Source: Serpens sp035306625 (lineage in GTDB: Bacteria; Pseudomonadota; Gammaproteobacteria; Pseudomonadales; Pseudomonadaceae). Taken from it: a stretch of 64,000 nucleotides of DNA. The notes beneath the pieces are model-generated. The model did not search any database. It was given only the letters and a program-made list of their open reading frames with translations, and was not told the origin of the DNA. Of this stretch, positions 43,959 through 57,176 are shown piece by piece. How positions within the stretch are numbered: position 1 is the first letter of the stretch; each line of letters begins with the position of its first letter. The translations under genes were made by a program, and so were the position numbers. The stretch spans positions 1-64,000 of the forward strand of contig DATGNS010000305.1 in NCBI GenBank assembly GCA_035306625.1, read 5' to 3'.

Positions 43959-44011
43959 GTGCAGCTGCCTTCAGACCGGGGCGGCTGAGGGGCCCGGCGC
44001 TGGTGGCGAGT

Positions 44012-45451
44012 TCAGGCGCAACCCAGCCGCCGGCCCAGGTCCTCGGCGTAGGCACGCCAGTCCAGCAGCAGCTCGCGGCGGCCGCCCTCGGTCTCGGCCA
44101 GCAGGGCGTCCAGCTCGCTCCTGAACATCTCCAGGGTCAGCGGCGCGCCCCGGGCGGGGTCGAGCAGGCGCTCGCGGCAGAAGGTCCGCCACGCCTGGCG
44201 TTCCTCGACGCTCAGGGTGTCCGGGAAGTTGCGCGCCCGATAGCGGAACAGCAGTTCCGGCAGGCGCGGGTCGTCGAAGGACCAGGCCTGTCGCGCCAGT
44301 TCCGGCGGCTCGCTGAGGCGCACCTGCTCGCATAGCCGGCGATCCCGCTCGCCGAGAAAGCCTCCGTACAGCTGCTGCTCCGGATCCTCCTGGCCCTGTT
44401 CGGCGAAGCCTTCCTCGGCGTACACCACCGCCAGCTTGTCGCGCCATTCGGCCGCCTGTTCGCGCAGCAGCGCGGCGCGCGACAGGCAGTGCTCCAGATC
44501 CAGGTCCAGGCGCTTGCGATCCTCGCCGCGCAGTACGGCCAGCGGCGCCAGTACCGGACAGCGGTTGACGTGCACCAGCTTGAGGGGCACCGGCAGCTCC
44601 CCCTCCGCCAGCGCGTCGCGGCGGGTATACAGCCGCTGGCGCAGGGCCTCGCCGCCGAGCTCCAGCAGCGGCGCGGGATCGGCCTGCAGGTCGCAGACGA
44701 TCAGGGCGTTGCGATTGCGCGGGTGCCAGGCCAGCGGCAGCACCACCGCCAGATAGTGCCGGTCGGCGGCAAAGCGCCCGGACACATGCACCAGGGGTTC
44801 CAGCAGGCGTACCCGCCTGAGCACCTCGTGCTTGCTGCGCAGGCGGTAGAGATAGTCGTACAGGCGCGGCTGGCGCTCGCGCAGCAGGCGCGCCAGGCCG
44901 ATGGTGGCGCGCACGTCGGACAGGGCGTCATGGGCCTGGCCATGGTCGATGCCGTTGGCCTGGGTGAGCAGTTCCAGGCGCAGGCTCACGCGTCCGTCCT
45001 GCTGCGGCCAGTGAATGCCTTCCGGGCGCAGCGCATAGGCGGCGCGCAGCAGGTCGATCAGGTCCCAGCGGCTGTTGCCGCTCTGCCATTCCCGAGCGTA
45101 CGGGTCGAAGAAGTTGCGGTACAGCCCGTGGCAAGTGAACTCGTCGTCGAAGCGTAGCGAGTTGTAGCCGGCGGTGCAGGTGCCGGGGCGCGCCAGCTCG
45201 GCGTGCAGGCGGGTCATGAACTCGGCCTCGTCCATGCCCTGTTCCTGCAGGGTGCGCGGATGAATACCGGTCACCAGGCAGGCGGCGGGGTGGGGCAGGA
45301 TGTCATCGGCGGGCCGGCAGTAGAGATTGATGGGCTCGCCGATGATGTTCAGGGCTTCGTCGGTACGCAGGCCGGCGACCTGCAGCGGGCGATCGCGGCG
45401 CGGATCGACGCCGGTGGTCTCGAAGTCGTACCAGAAGATGCTCGGGGTCAC
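44012..45451 (-). CDS. sbcB: Exodeoxyribonuclease I
   Basis: A 479-residue 3'-5' single-strand DNA exonuclease used in recombination and mismatch repair. The DEDD nuclease motifs are D9/E11 in YDFETTGVD, YNSLRFDDEF and AHDALSDVRATI, followed by the SH3-like and helical C-terminal domains. The GTG at 45451 follows AGGAGGCCATC. Upstream 60 nt away is a PilZ gene on the same strand. Confidence 0.95.
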   Translation of the reverse strand: MTPSIFWYDFETTGVDPRRDRPLQVAGLRTDEALNIIGEPINLYCRPADDILPHPAACLVTGIHPRTLQEQGMDEAEFMTRLHAELARPGTCTAGYNSLRFDDEFTCHGLYRNFFDPYAREWQSGNSRWDLIDLLRAAYALRPEGIHWPQQDGRVSLRLELLTQANGIDHGQAHDALSDVRATIGLARLLRERQPRLYDYLYRLRSKHEVLRRVRLLEPLVHVSGRFAADRHYLAVVLPLAWHPRNRNALIVCDLQADPAPLLELGGEALRQRLYTRRDALAEGELPVPLKLVHVNRCPVLAPLAVLRGEDRKRLDLDLEHCLSRAALLREQAAEWRDKLAVVYAEEGFAEQGQEDPEQQLYGGFLGERDRRLCEQVRLSEPPELARQAWSFDDPRLPELLFRYRARNFPDTLSVEERQAWRTFCRERLLDPARGAPLTLEMFRSELDALLAETEGGRRELLLDWRAYAEDLGRRLGCA

Positions 45452-45511
45452 GATGGCCTCCTGGCCCGGGCGGCGAACCCCCACGCGGTCGCCGGCATGC
45501 TGCGGGTCGGC

Positions 45512-45919
45512 TCAGGCCTGGCGGTGGCCGAAGGCGAAATAGTCGCGCAGCGCCTCGACCAGCTCCAGGAACTCGTCCGGCGGGCTTTCGAGATGGAAGC
45601 CGGAGTCGTAGCTGCCAGGGGTGACGTCTTCCCGACTCCACTGGCAGGTGGCATGGAAGTCGATGGGGCGCCAGGCACCGTCGGCGGTGGGGATCTTCAG
45701 GCGCATGTCGAAGCGGGCGCCGACCAGCAGCGGCCACTGGCTGATCAGCATCAGGCCCTCGCAGGACACATTGCCCAGATAGCCCAACGGCTTGTCGGTG
45801 ATGCGATTGAATACCTTGAGGTAATAGGGCAACTGGTGGCGCTGGATCCGCCGTCGCCCGCCGATCGGTGCGACCGGCTCCTGGCTGCGGGCTTCGCTCG
45901 ACCTTTCAAGTTCCGGCAC
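45512..45919 (-). CDS. PilZ domain protein (c-di-GMP receptor)
   Basis: A 135-residue single-domain PilZ protein. The c-di-GMP-binding signatures are present: an Arg-rich RRRIQRH start (about 22-28) and GNVSCEG (about 49-55), fitting the RxxxR and [D/N]xSxxG motifs. It probably binds c-di-GMP and modulates an unknown partner. It starts at GTG 45919 after GGGAG. It may share a transcript with sbcB, 60 nt downstream. Confidence 0.88.
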   Translation of the reverse strand: MPELERSSEARSQEPVAPIGGRRRIQRHQLPYYLKVFNRITDKPLGYLGNVSCEGLMLISQWPLLVGARFDMRLKIPTADGAWRPIDFHATCQWSREDVTPGSYDSGFHLESPPDEFLELVEALRDYFAFGHRQA

Positions 45920-46027
45920 GCAATTCTCCCTTCATCGGTGGCCTGCGGACGAAGCATGCGCGAACAGGCATGCTTCGTGGACACATGAGGCGCAGGTTAG
46001 CGGGAATGTGCACCGATCTCCAGTGCG

Positions 46028-46396
46028 TCAGAGTGCGCCGACGGTTTTCTCCGGGTCGTAATGGCCGAGCTGGCGCAGGGTTTCCAGGCGGGCCTTGGCG
46101 CGGTAGGCGTATTCGCTCAGCGGGAAGCGATTGATGATGTACAGGTAGGTCTGGGTGGCGTCCACGAACAGGCTCTGGCGCTCCAGGCATTGGCCGCGCA
46201 GCATGGAAATCTCCGGCTGCATGTACACGCGGGAGCGGCTGGCCCGCTCGGCCAGGGACAGCTCCAGCATCACGCGTTCGCAATTGCCGTCATCATAGGC
46301 CCGATAGGCGGCATTGAGGTGCCTGTCCAGATCGGAACGGGTCGTGCAACCGGCGACGGCCAGGCTGGCCGCCAGCAGAATGAGGGGGAGTTTCAT
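46028..46396 (-). CDS. Small TPR-like lipoprotein
   Basis: A 122-residue lipoprotein (MKLPLILLAASLAVAGC, Cys17). The mature part is helical with TPR-like repeats (LNAAYRAYDDGNCERVMLEL and DATQTYLYIINRFPLSEYAY). GGAG lies upstream of the ATG. It is divergent from a second TPR-like lipoprotein at 46563, which shares the 'rfPlseyAyrAkarL' style of repeat. Probable envelope scaffold; function unknown. Confidence 0.8.
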   Translation of the reverse strand: MKLPLILLAASLAVAGCTTRSDLDRHLNAAYRAYDDGNCERVMLELSLAERASRSRVYMQPEISMLRGQCLERQSLFVDATQTYLYIINRFPLSEYAYRAKARLETLRQLGHYDPEKTVGAL

Positions 46397-46449
46397 CGGG
46401 GTGTCTCCTGTGCTTTGCCATCATATCGACAGCACCCCTGATTTCTTCA

Positions 46450-46470
46450 GCGCCATTTGGCGCCTTTTTT
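46450..46470 (+). terminator. Terminator-like hairpin in a divergent intergenic region
   Basis: Arms GCGCCA (46450-46455) and TGGCGC (46458-46463) with a TT loop are followed by C and six T residues, an intrinsic terminator in the plus direction. No plus-strand gene precedes it within several kb, so it may be a leader element of the gene at 46563. Confidence 0.6.
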
Positions 46471-46562
46471 CCCATACCTCCGTTGGGTCTTGAGGCGGCC
46501 GCGTTTCGTCGGGATGGCGCCGCTGCTAGGCTCTGGCGCCCCGCATCTGCCAAGGAATGCCC

Positions 46563-47363
46563 ATGCGCGCCCTGTCCACCAGCCTGCTCCTGGCCTGCCT
46601 GCTCGCCGGCTGCTCGCCGACCACGCCCCTGTTCGTGGCCCATGTCGCTACCCATGAAGTGGTGGAATACAAGACCCTCAAGAGCAAGCGCATGGCCGCC
46701 GCCGTGGAGGAGGAGGGCGATCTGCTCACCTACAGCGCACAGGCCATCCGCGACGCCCACAGTCCGCAGGCGGAACAGCTGTACCTGTCGGGCTATCGCG
46801 ACCGCGGCCTGAGCGACGAGATTCGCGCCATCGCCCTCTATCAGATCGGCCTGATCTACATGAACCGCTACAACGACCAGCGCGACGACGCCACCGCGCA
46901 AGCCTATTTCAACCGCGTGCTGGACGAGTTCCCCGGCACCCGCACTGCGGAGCGGGCCGCCGACCGCCTGATGGTCCTGCGCGGGCGCATCGACGAGCCC
47001 CTGCAGAAGAACGCCCGCGAGCTGCTGGCCGAGTGGCGTCCGGCAGCCGATCTGGATCTCAACAAGCCCAGCCTGGACCCGGACATGACCCTGCTGTCGC
47101 GCCGCGCGGTGCTGAAGAACCGGGTGGCCGAAGCCGAGGAGCTCTATTTGCTGGCCCTGCGCGATCCCGGCGTGGCGGCTTCCATCAAGGAAAAGGCTCT
47201 CTACCAGCTGGGGTTGATGTACATGGCTCCGGACAATCCGCGCCCCGATCGCGACAAGGCCATCAACTATCTGCGACGCCTGCTGGTGCAGTACCCGAAC
47301 GGCGAGCTGGCCGGCAAGGCGGCCAGGCAGCTGGATCGGGTGCTGAACACCCCGGCGGGCTGA
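46563..47363 (+). CDS. TPR-like lipoprotein
   Basis: A 266-residue lipoprotein (MRALSTSLLLACLLAGC, Cys17) with several tetratricopeptide-like helical pairs, for example IRAIALYQIGLIYMNRYND and KEKALYQLGLMYMA. The ATG at 46563 is favoured over one at 46557 because AAGGA then stands 6 nt away. It is followed after 70 nt by a universal stress gene whose ANR-type box overlaps this stop. Function unknown. Confidence 0.8.
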   Translation: MRALSTSLLLACLLAGCSPTTPLFVAHVATHEVVEYKTLKSKRMAAAVEEEGDLLTYSAQAIRDAHSPQAEQLYLSGYRDRGLSDEIRAIALYQIGLIYMNRYNDQRDDATAQAYFNRVLDEFPGTRTAERAADRLMVLRGRIDEPLQKNARELLAEWRPAADLDLNKPSLDPDMTLLSRRAVLKNRVAEAEELYLLALRDPGVAASIKEKALYQLGLMYMAPDNPRPDRDKAINYLRRLLVQYPNGELAGKAARQLDRVLNTPAG

Positions 47364-47373
47364 TGCAGGTCAA
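47360..47373 (+). promoter_or_regulatory. ANR/FNR-type box upstream of the universal stress gene
   Basis: CTGATGCAGGTCAA matches TTGAT-N4-ATCAA at 8 of 10 positions. A -10-like TGCAAT at 47395-47400 would place the start near 47407, putting the dyad centre at about -40.5, the usual class II activator position. Confidence 0.5.
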
Positions 47374-47432
47374 GCCGGGGAGGGTGATCTGTGCTGCAAT
47401 GGGCGGAAGATTCCTACCGTCGAGGAGCCGGA

Positions 47433-48356
47433 ATGAAGATCCGCCAACTGCTGGTCGTCATCGACCCCACCCAGGAAGCCCAGCCCGCCCTGCAACGCGC
47501 CGCCTGGCTGGCGCGCCGCAACGGGGCGGCCATCGAACTGCTGCTGTGCGAGCATCAGTCCGCGCTGGAGGGCGGACTGCTGGATGGTCCGCGCCTTCAG
47601 CATGCCCGTGACGCCCTGCTGGAGCAGCGCCGCGCCTGGCTGGAAACCCTGGCCGAGCCGCTGCGCGCCGAAGGCCTGAACGTCACCTGCGAAGCACGCT
47701 GGGGTCGCCCGCTGTACAGGATGATTCTGGCGCGAGTCGAGGAGCTCAGGCCCGACATCCTGTTCCGCAACGCCTACCAGCACAGTCTGCTGCAGCGCCT
47801 GCTGTTCACCAGCAACAGCTGGCAGCTGATCCGCAAGTGCCCCTGTCCGCTGTGGCTGATCGGCGCCCGCGAATGGCAGCCCAGGCGCCTGAGCGCCGCC
47901 GTGGACCCGCTGCACTCCGCCGACAAGCCGGCCGCCCTGGATCACCGCCTCATCGACATCACCCGGGAGCTGGCGCAGACCCTGCAGCTGGAGCCCAGCT
48001 ACGTGCATGCCTACATGCCGCTGCCGCGCACCATGGTCTTCGATGTGGAGCTGGTGGCCGACTACGAGGGCTACTGCCGGAAGTACGGCGAGCAGCACCG
48101 CGAGGCCTTCGACCGGTTGCTGGCCGACTACGAGGGGGCAGCGGGCCAGGGATACCTGATCGAGGGCTTCGCCGAGGAGGCAATCCCCCGCTTCGTCCGC
48201 GAACAGGACATCGATCTGCTGGTGATGGGCGCCATTGCCCGCGGTCACCTGGACAATGCCCTGATCGGCAATACCGCCGAGCGCATCATGGAAGCGGTCA
48301 ACTGCGATCTGCTGGTCATCAAGCCGGAGCAGTTCGGTAGTGCCGACGAAGCATGA
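47433..48356 (+). CDS. Universal stress protein, tandem UspA domains
   Basis: A 307-residue protein with two UspA domains (about 1-148 and 150-307). The second ends with the nucleotide-binding-like LVMGAIARGHLDNALIGNTA. Tandem Usp proteins act in survival of energy starvation and anaerobiosis in pseudomonads, several being ANR-controlled. CGAGGAG precedes the ATG. The upstream ANR-type box supports oxygen-limited expression. Confidence 0.92.
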   Translation: MKIRQLLVVIDPTQEAQPALQRAAWLARRNGAAIELLLCEHQSALEGGLLDGPRLQHARDALLEQRRAWLETLAEPLRAEGLNVTCEARWGRPLYRMILARVEELRPDILFRNAYQHSLLQRLLFTSNSWQLIRKCPCPLWLIGAREWQPRRLSAAVDPLHSADKPAALDHRLIDITRELAQTLQLEPSYVHAYMPLPRTMVFDVELVADYEGYCRKYGEQHREAFDRLLADYEGAAGQGYLIEGFAEEAIPRFVREQDIDLLVMGAIARGHLDNALIGNTAERIMEAVNCDLLVIKPEQFGSADEA

Positions 48357-48411
48357 CTACACCGGGTGGGCGTAGTAGCCTCGGGGCCATATTGAAGCAA
48401 GGAGTTCCCGC

Positions 48412-49863
48412 ATGACGTCCCGCCGTACCAAGATCGTTGCCACCCTCGGCCCGGCTTCCAGCAGCCCGGAAGTGCTCGAACAGCTGATCCTGGCCGGGCT
48501 CAACGTGGCCCGGCTGAACTTTTCCCATGGCACGCCCGAGGAGCACAAGGCCCGTGCCCGCCTGGTGCGTGAGCTGGCCGCCAGGCACGGGCGTTTCGTG
48601 GCGCTGCTCGGCGACCTGCAGGGGCCGAAGATCCGCATCGCCAAGTTCGCCAACAAGCGCATCGAGCTGAAGGAAGGCGACACCTTCCGCTTCTCCGTCA
48701 CCCATCCGCGCGATGCCGGCACCCAGGAAGTGGTGGGCATCGACTATCCGGACCTGATCAAGGACTGCGGCGTCGGCGACGAGCTGCTGCTGGATGACGG
48801 GCGCGTGGTGATGCGCGTCGATGCCACCACCGCCGACGAACTGCTGTGCACCGTGCTGATCGGCGGCCCGCTGTCCGACCACAAGGGCATCAACCGTCGC
48901 GGCGGCGGCCTGACCGCGCCGGCGCTGACCGCCAAGGACAAGGCGGACATCAAGCTGGCCGCGGAAATGGAGCTGGATTACCTGGCCGTGTCCTTCCCGC
49001 GCGACGCCGCGGACATGGAGCTGGCCCGTCGCCTGCGCGACGAGGCGGGCAGCAAGGCCTGGCTGGTGGCGAAGATCGAGCGTGCCGAGGCGGTGGCCGA
49101 TGACGAGGCGCTGGACGGTCTGATTCGCGCCTCGGACGCGGTGATGGTGGCCCGTGGCGACCTGGGCGTGGAGATCGGCGACGCCGAGCTGGTGGGCATC
49201 CAGAAGAAGATCATCCTGCACGCCCGCCGCTACAACAAGGCGGTGATCACCGCGACCCAGATGATGGAGTCGATGATCCACAATCCCATGCCGACCCGCG
49301 CCGAAGTCTCCGACGTGGCCAACGCCGTGCTCGACTACACCGACGCGGTGATGCTCTCGGCGGAAAGCGCCGCCGGCGATTACCCGGTGGAGGCGGTCAA
49401 GGCCATGGCGCGCATCTGCATGGGCGCCGAGAAGCACCCCATCAGCCGCAAGTCCAGCCATCGCCTCGGCCAGAGCTTCGAGCGCTGTGACGAGAGCATC
49501 GCCCTGGCGGCCATGTACACCGCCAACCACTTCCCCGGCGTCAAGGCCATCATCAGCCTCACCGAAAGCGGCTTCACCCCGCTGATCATGTCGCGCATCC
49601 GTTCCTCGGTGCCCATCTACGCCTTCACCCGGCACCGCGAAACCCAGGCGCGCGTGGCGCTGTTCCGCGGCGTGGAGACCGTGCCCTTCGACCTGGCCGA
49701 GCATGCGCCGGACAAGGTCAGCCAGGCGGCGGTGGACGAGCTGCTCAAGCGTGGCGTGGTGGAGCGTGGCGACTGGGTGATCCTCACCAAGGGCGACACC
49801 TACCACACCATCGGCGGCACCAACAGCATGAAGCTGCTGCACGTCGGCGAGCCGCTGGTCTGA
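48412..49863 (+). CDS. pykA: Pyruvate kinase
   Basis: A 483-residue glycolytic enzyme converting phosphoenolpyruvate and ADP to pyruvate and ATP. It opens TSRRTKIVATLGPASSSPEV; further hallmarks are LNFSHGTPEEH, VMVARGDLGVEIG and the active-site helix ITATQMMESMI. The length matches P. aeruginosa PykA. Ribosome site AAGGAG precedes the ATG. It lies downstream of the Usp gene. Confidence 0.97.
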   Translation: MTSRRTKIVATLGPASSSPEVLEQLILAGLNVARLNFSHGTPEEHKARARLVRELAARHGRFVALLGDLQGPKIRIAKFANKRIELKEGDTFRFSVTHPRDAGTQEVVGIDYPDLIKDCGVGDELLLDDGRVVMRVDATTADELLCTVLIGGPLSDHKGINRRGGGLTAPALTAKDKADIKLAAEMELDYLAVSFPRDAADMELARRLRDEAGSKAWLVAKIERAEAVADDEALDGLIRASDAVMVARGDLGVEIGDAELVGIQKKIILHARRYNKAVITATQMMESMIHNPMPTRAEVSDVANAVLDYTDAVMLSAESAAGDYPVEAVKAMARICMGAEKHPISRKSSHRLGQSFERCDESIALAAMYTANHFPGVKAIISLTESGFTPLIMSRIRSSVPIYAFTRHRETQARVALFRGVETVPFDLAEHAPDKVSQAAVDELLKRGVVERGDWVILTKGDTYHTIGGTNSMKLLHVGEPLV

Positions 49864-49886
49864 GCCCGTCGGAGGTCCCGCCGGCT

Positions 49887-50198
49887 TCAGTAATTGGGCG
49901 GGGTCTCCGGCAGACACTCCGGGTCCGGAATGTAGGGCATGCTCCAGGGTTCCAGGGCGCAGCCCCGGTTGGTCAGGTCCAGGCGTGCCTGCTCCAGGAC
50001 GCCCGCCAGCCGCAGCGGGTGGGCGTACTGGAAATGAGAGATGACGGGCACGGTCAGCAGCGTGGCGCCGCTGACGCTGCTGACCGTGAAACCGAAAGCG
50101 TCCTGGTCGGTGGCTCTGCAGGTGGTGCACAAGTAGGGCTGGAAAGCGTCGACGGCCAGGCGCATGGCCGTGTCGAGGCTGATCGGTGTCAGTGTCAT
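49887..50198 (-). CDS. Conserved hypothetical protein
   Basis: A 103-residue soluble protein beginning MTLTPISLDTAMRLAVDAFQ, with a CTTC pair (residues 24-27) and a Pro-rich C-terminus (PYIPDPECLPETPPNY). GGGGAGA lies upstream of the ATG at 50198. Its mixed pattern resembles small Pseudomonas orphans, and no domain was recognised. It ends 23 nt from the convergent pykA stop. Confidence 0.65.
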   Translation of the reverse strand: MTLTPISLDTAMRLAVDAFQPYLCTTCRATDQDAFGFTVSSVSGATLLTVPVISHFQYAHPLRLAGVLEQARLDLTNRGCALEPWSMPYIPDPECLPETPPNY

Positions 50199-50281
50199 GG
50201 CGGAGTCTCCCCGGACGGTTTCCCGGTTGACCCCATCGGTGTCCGCAACGCTCCCGGCCGGCGACCGGCCGCCTCGCTTCC

Positions 50282-50635
50282 CTAGATATCCACGATCATT
50301 TCGAAACCGCCGAAGATCATGCGCTTGCCATCGAAGGGCATGGGATTGCGGTCCGGCGCCAGGCGCGGGTCGGCCATCACCTTCTCGTGGCCCGCGTCGC
50401 GCACCTCCTTCGAGGGCCAGAGAATCCAGGAAAACACCACCGTCTCGTCCGGCTTGCACTGCACGGCCATGGGGAAGGAGGTGATCTTGCCCTCCGGCAC
50501 GTCATCGCCCCAGCACTCCACCAGTTGCAGCGCGCCATGTTCCTTGAACACCTGTGCGGCGGCTTCCGCGTGGCGCTTGTAGATCTCCCGGTTGGCCGTC
50601 GGCACGGCGGCCACGAAACCATCGACGTAGGTCAT
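50282..50635 (-). CDS. DUF1428 family protein
   Basis: A 117-residue protein beginning MTYVDGFVAAVPTANREIYK, the recognisable opening of DUF1428 (a dimeric alpha-beta-barrel-type fold). Further family motifs include ECWGDDVPEGKITSFPMAV and PMPFDGKRMIFGGFE. GGAGGAAT lies upstream of the ATG. Function unknown. The next gene on the same strand (ends 49887) begins 83 nt downstream of its stop. Confidence 0.85.
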   Translation of the reverse strand: MTYVDGFVAAVPTANREIYKRHAEAAAQVFKEHGALQLVECWGDDVPEGKITSFPMAVQCKPDETVVFSWILWPSKEVRDAGHEKVMADPRLAPDRNPMPFDGKRMIFGGFEMIVDI

Positions 50636-50787
50636 TGCTGATTCCTCCACGTGCAGATTCTGGCGTCGGAGGGGAAAGGGTAGGTCGCCTCCGGCAGATG
50701 GCGAGCGGGCCGGGCGGCACGGGGCGCCTGACCGCCCGGCCGTCCGCCGTGCTTGCCGGCGGGCACGGGGCGCTACAGAGTGTGTTC

Positions 50788-55165
<4,378 letters not shown>

Positions 55166-55185
<20 letters not shown>

Positions 55186-55660
55186 CCAGCTGATCCACCA
55201 CCATCAGCGCCCGCGGAAAGGACGGGTAGCCGCTTTTCGCCACGTCCAGCTCGGCGTAGGCCTGACGATAGCGCAGGGCTCGCGCGCGGTCGGCCCGCGG
55301 CGCCAGGTAGGGTTCATTGTGGATCTTGTAGAGCAGCGCCAGGGCATGGGGATGGCGCTGCTCGGCGGCGTCTTCCAGAAGGGCGAGGATGTCCGGCAGC
55401 GCGCCGCGCTGGCGGATCAGGGACACCGCCCGGTAGAAGGCCACTTCGCCGCGCGGGTCCTGGTCGGCGATGCGCACCAGCAGGGCGTCGGCCAGTTCCA
55501 GGGCATCCCGGGGGCCCGAGGTGATCAGCAGCCGGGCCTGCATCAGATCGTTGTCCCGCAGCAGGCGTTCGGTGTGGCTGTCCATGGTCACCGGTTCGCA
55601 GGTCTTGCCGGCGCAGCCGGTCAGCGCCAGGGCGGCGCCCAGAAGCAGTGCTCGAATCAT
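55166..55660 (-). CDS. Lipoprotein with helical repeats
   Basis: A 164-residue lipoprotein (MIRALLLGAALALTGC, Cys16). The mature protein is helical with SEL1/TPR-like character (DALELADALLVRIADQDPRG, HPHALALLYKIHNEPYLAP). Its 3' end overlaps lhr by 20 nt, convergently. A homologue of similar length next to lhr is common in pseudomonads (from memory). Function unknown. Confidence 0.75.
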
Positions 55661-55794
55661 GTCCAGGTCCCAGTGATGCGCGGCCCGCGAATGTTTCGTC
55701 AGGCCGCAGGGTCATAGCCTACGAATCAGGCCATTGTGGTTCCTTGCTGTCCAAACCGCGAACCGCCGCGCATTTTCGTGAGGAAAAGTTCCCC

Positions 55795-56853
55795 ATGCCC
55801 ATCGCCGTCCATCGGCCATCGACCGTGCTGCCGCCCTATGTGCTGGATCGCCTGGTCCGCTATGGCAGCGCTCGGCTGCGGGCCTTTGCCAGCGACACCC
55901 TGGCGCTGGATCGCCACCTGCTGGCGCAGCGCGTCAGCCACCGCAGGCTGTCGATCACCACGGCCCAGGCGCCGGGCACGCCGCCCGGGCAGCCCTGGCG
56001 GCTGGTGCACAGCGCCGACCAGGGCAACCAGCTGCCTGGTCGACTGGTGCGCGGCGAGGGCCAGCCCGACAGCGGCGATGCGGCGGTGGACGAGGCCTAT
56101 GCCTGGCTGGGGGCCACCTACCGGCTGTACTGGGAGGCCTTCGGACGCCACTCGATCGATCAGGCGGGCCTGCCGCTGATCGGCACCGTGCACTATGGCC
56201 AAGGCTATGAAAACGCCTTCTGGAACGGCGAGCAGATGGTCTTCGGCGATGGCGACGGCGAGGTGTTCCAGCGCTTCACCCGGGCCATCGACATCGTCGC
56301 CCACGAGCTTACCCATGGGGTGATCGATCATCAGGGCGGCCTGCTGTATCGCGACCAGTCCGGGGCCCTGAACGAGTCCCTGTGCGACGTGTTCGGCAGT
56401 CTGGTCAAGCAGCATCATCTCGGCCAGCAGGCGGACGAGGCCGACTGGCTGATCGGCGAGGGCCTGTTCGGGCCCGCGGTGACAGGGCGGGCGCTGCGCT
56501 CCCTGGCCCGGCCGGGCAGCGCCTATGACGATCCGCTGCTGGGCAGGGACCCGCAGCCGGCGCACATGCGCGACTATGTGCATACCCAGCAGGACAATGG
56601 CGGCGTGCACTTCAATTCCGGCATTCCCAACCAGGCGTTCCACCGGGTTGCCGTGGCCCTGGGCGGGCACGCCTGGGAGCGGGCCGGGCGCATCTGGTAC
56701 GACGCCCTCTGTGCGCCCCAGCGCCGGGCCGATTGCAGCTTCGCCGAGTTCGCCGGCCTCACCCTGCAGGTCGCTACCGAGCGTTTCGGCGTCGACAGCG
56801 CGGAGGAAGTGGCGGTGCGCGAAGGCTGGCGGGCGGTGGGGGTATGGTCGTGA
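55795..56853 (+). CDS. M4 family metalloprotease, protealysin type
   Basis: A 352-residue thermolysin-family zinc protease without a signal peptide. A short protealysin-type propeptide carries the PPYVL motif (residues 13-17, with the helix VLDRLVRYGSARLRAFASDT). Zinc-site motif HELTH is at 170-174 with the third ligand E194 in GALNESLCDVFG; the second catalytic His lies in NGGVHFNSGIPN. Protealysins autoprocess and can be released or act intracellularly. AGGAAAAG precedes the ATG. The stop overlaps the next gene, an emfourin-type inhibitor. Confidence 0.9.
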   Translation: MPIAVHRPSTVLPPYVLDRLVRYGSARLRAFASDTLALDRHLLAQRVSHRRLSITTAQAPGTPPGQPWRLVHSADQGNQLPGRLVRGEGQPDSGDAAVDEAYAWLGATYRLYWEAFGRHSIDQAGLPLIGTVHYGQGYENAFWNGEQMVFGDGDGEVFQRFTRAIDIVAHELTHGVIDHQGGLLYRDQSGALNESLCDVFGSLVKQHHLGQQADEADWLIGEGLFGPAVTGRALRSLARPGSAYDDPLLGRDPQPAHMRDYVHTQQDNGGVHFNSGIPNQAFHRVAVALGGHAWERAGRIWYDALCAPQRRADCSFAEFAGLTLQVATERFGVDSAEEVAVREGWRAVGVWS

Positions 56854-57176
56854 GCGACTTGCCGTCCCTGCAGGATCTGCAGTGGCTGCATCTGTCCCGG
56901 GAGGGCGGCGTGGCCGTGATGCCCGGCCTGCGCCGCCCCTGTTCCATCCAGCTGGACGAGTGTCCGGAGCCGCTGCGGGAAACCCTGCGGGGTCTGCTCG
57001 ATGAGACGCTGCCCTGCGCGGTGGCGCCGGAAGAGGCCGGGCGGGGCGATCGGCGCTACTTCCTGCTGGAGCTGGTGTTCGCCGGGCAGGACGCGCCGCT
57101 GCGCCTGTGCGTCCCCGAGGAGGCGGCGCCAGCGGCGCTGGTGCAGTTGTGGCGCAGCGGCGGCGCCGGAACCTAG
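56844..57176 (+). CDS. Emfourin-like protealysin inhibitor
   Basis: A 110-residue acidic protein beginning MVVSDLPSLQDLQWLHLSRE, overlapping the M4 protease stop by 10 nt (a GTG at 56850 would give a 4-nt overlap). Its size, lack of a signal peptide, position and RYFLLELVFAGQDAPLRLCV core fit emfourin, the slow-tight-binding inhibitor co-encoded with protealysins. It would keep the protease inactive in the cytosol. Identification rests on operon context and limited sequence pattern. Confidence 0.75.
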   Translation: MVVSDLPSLQDLQWLHLSREGGVAVMPGLRRPCSIQLDECPEPLRETLRGLLDETLPCAVAPEEAGRGDRRYFLLELVFAGQDAPLRLCVPEEAAPAALVQLWRSGGAGT

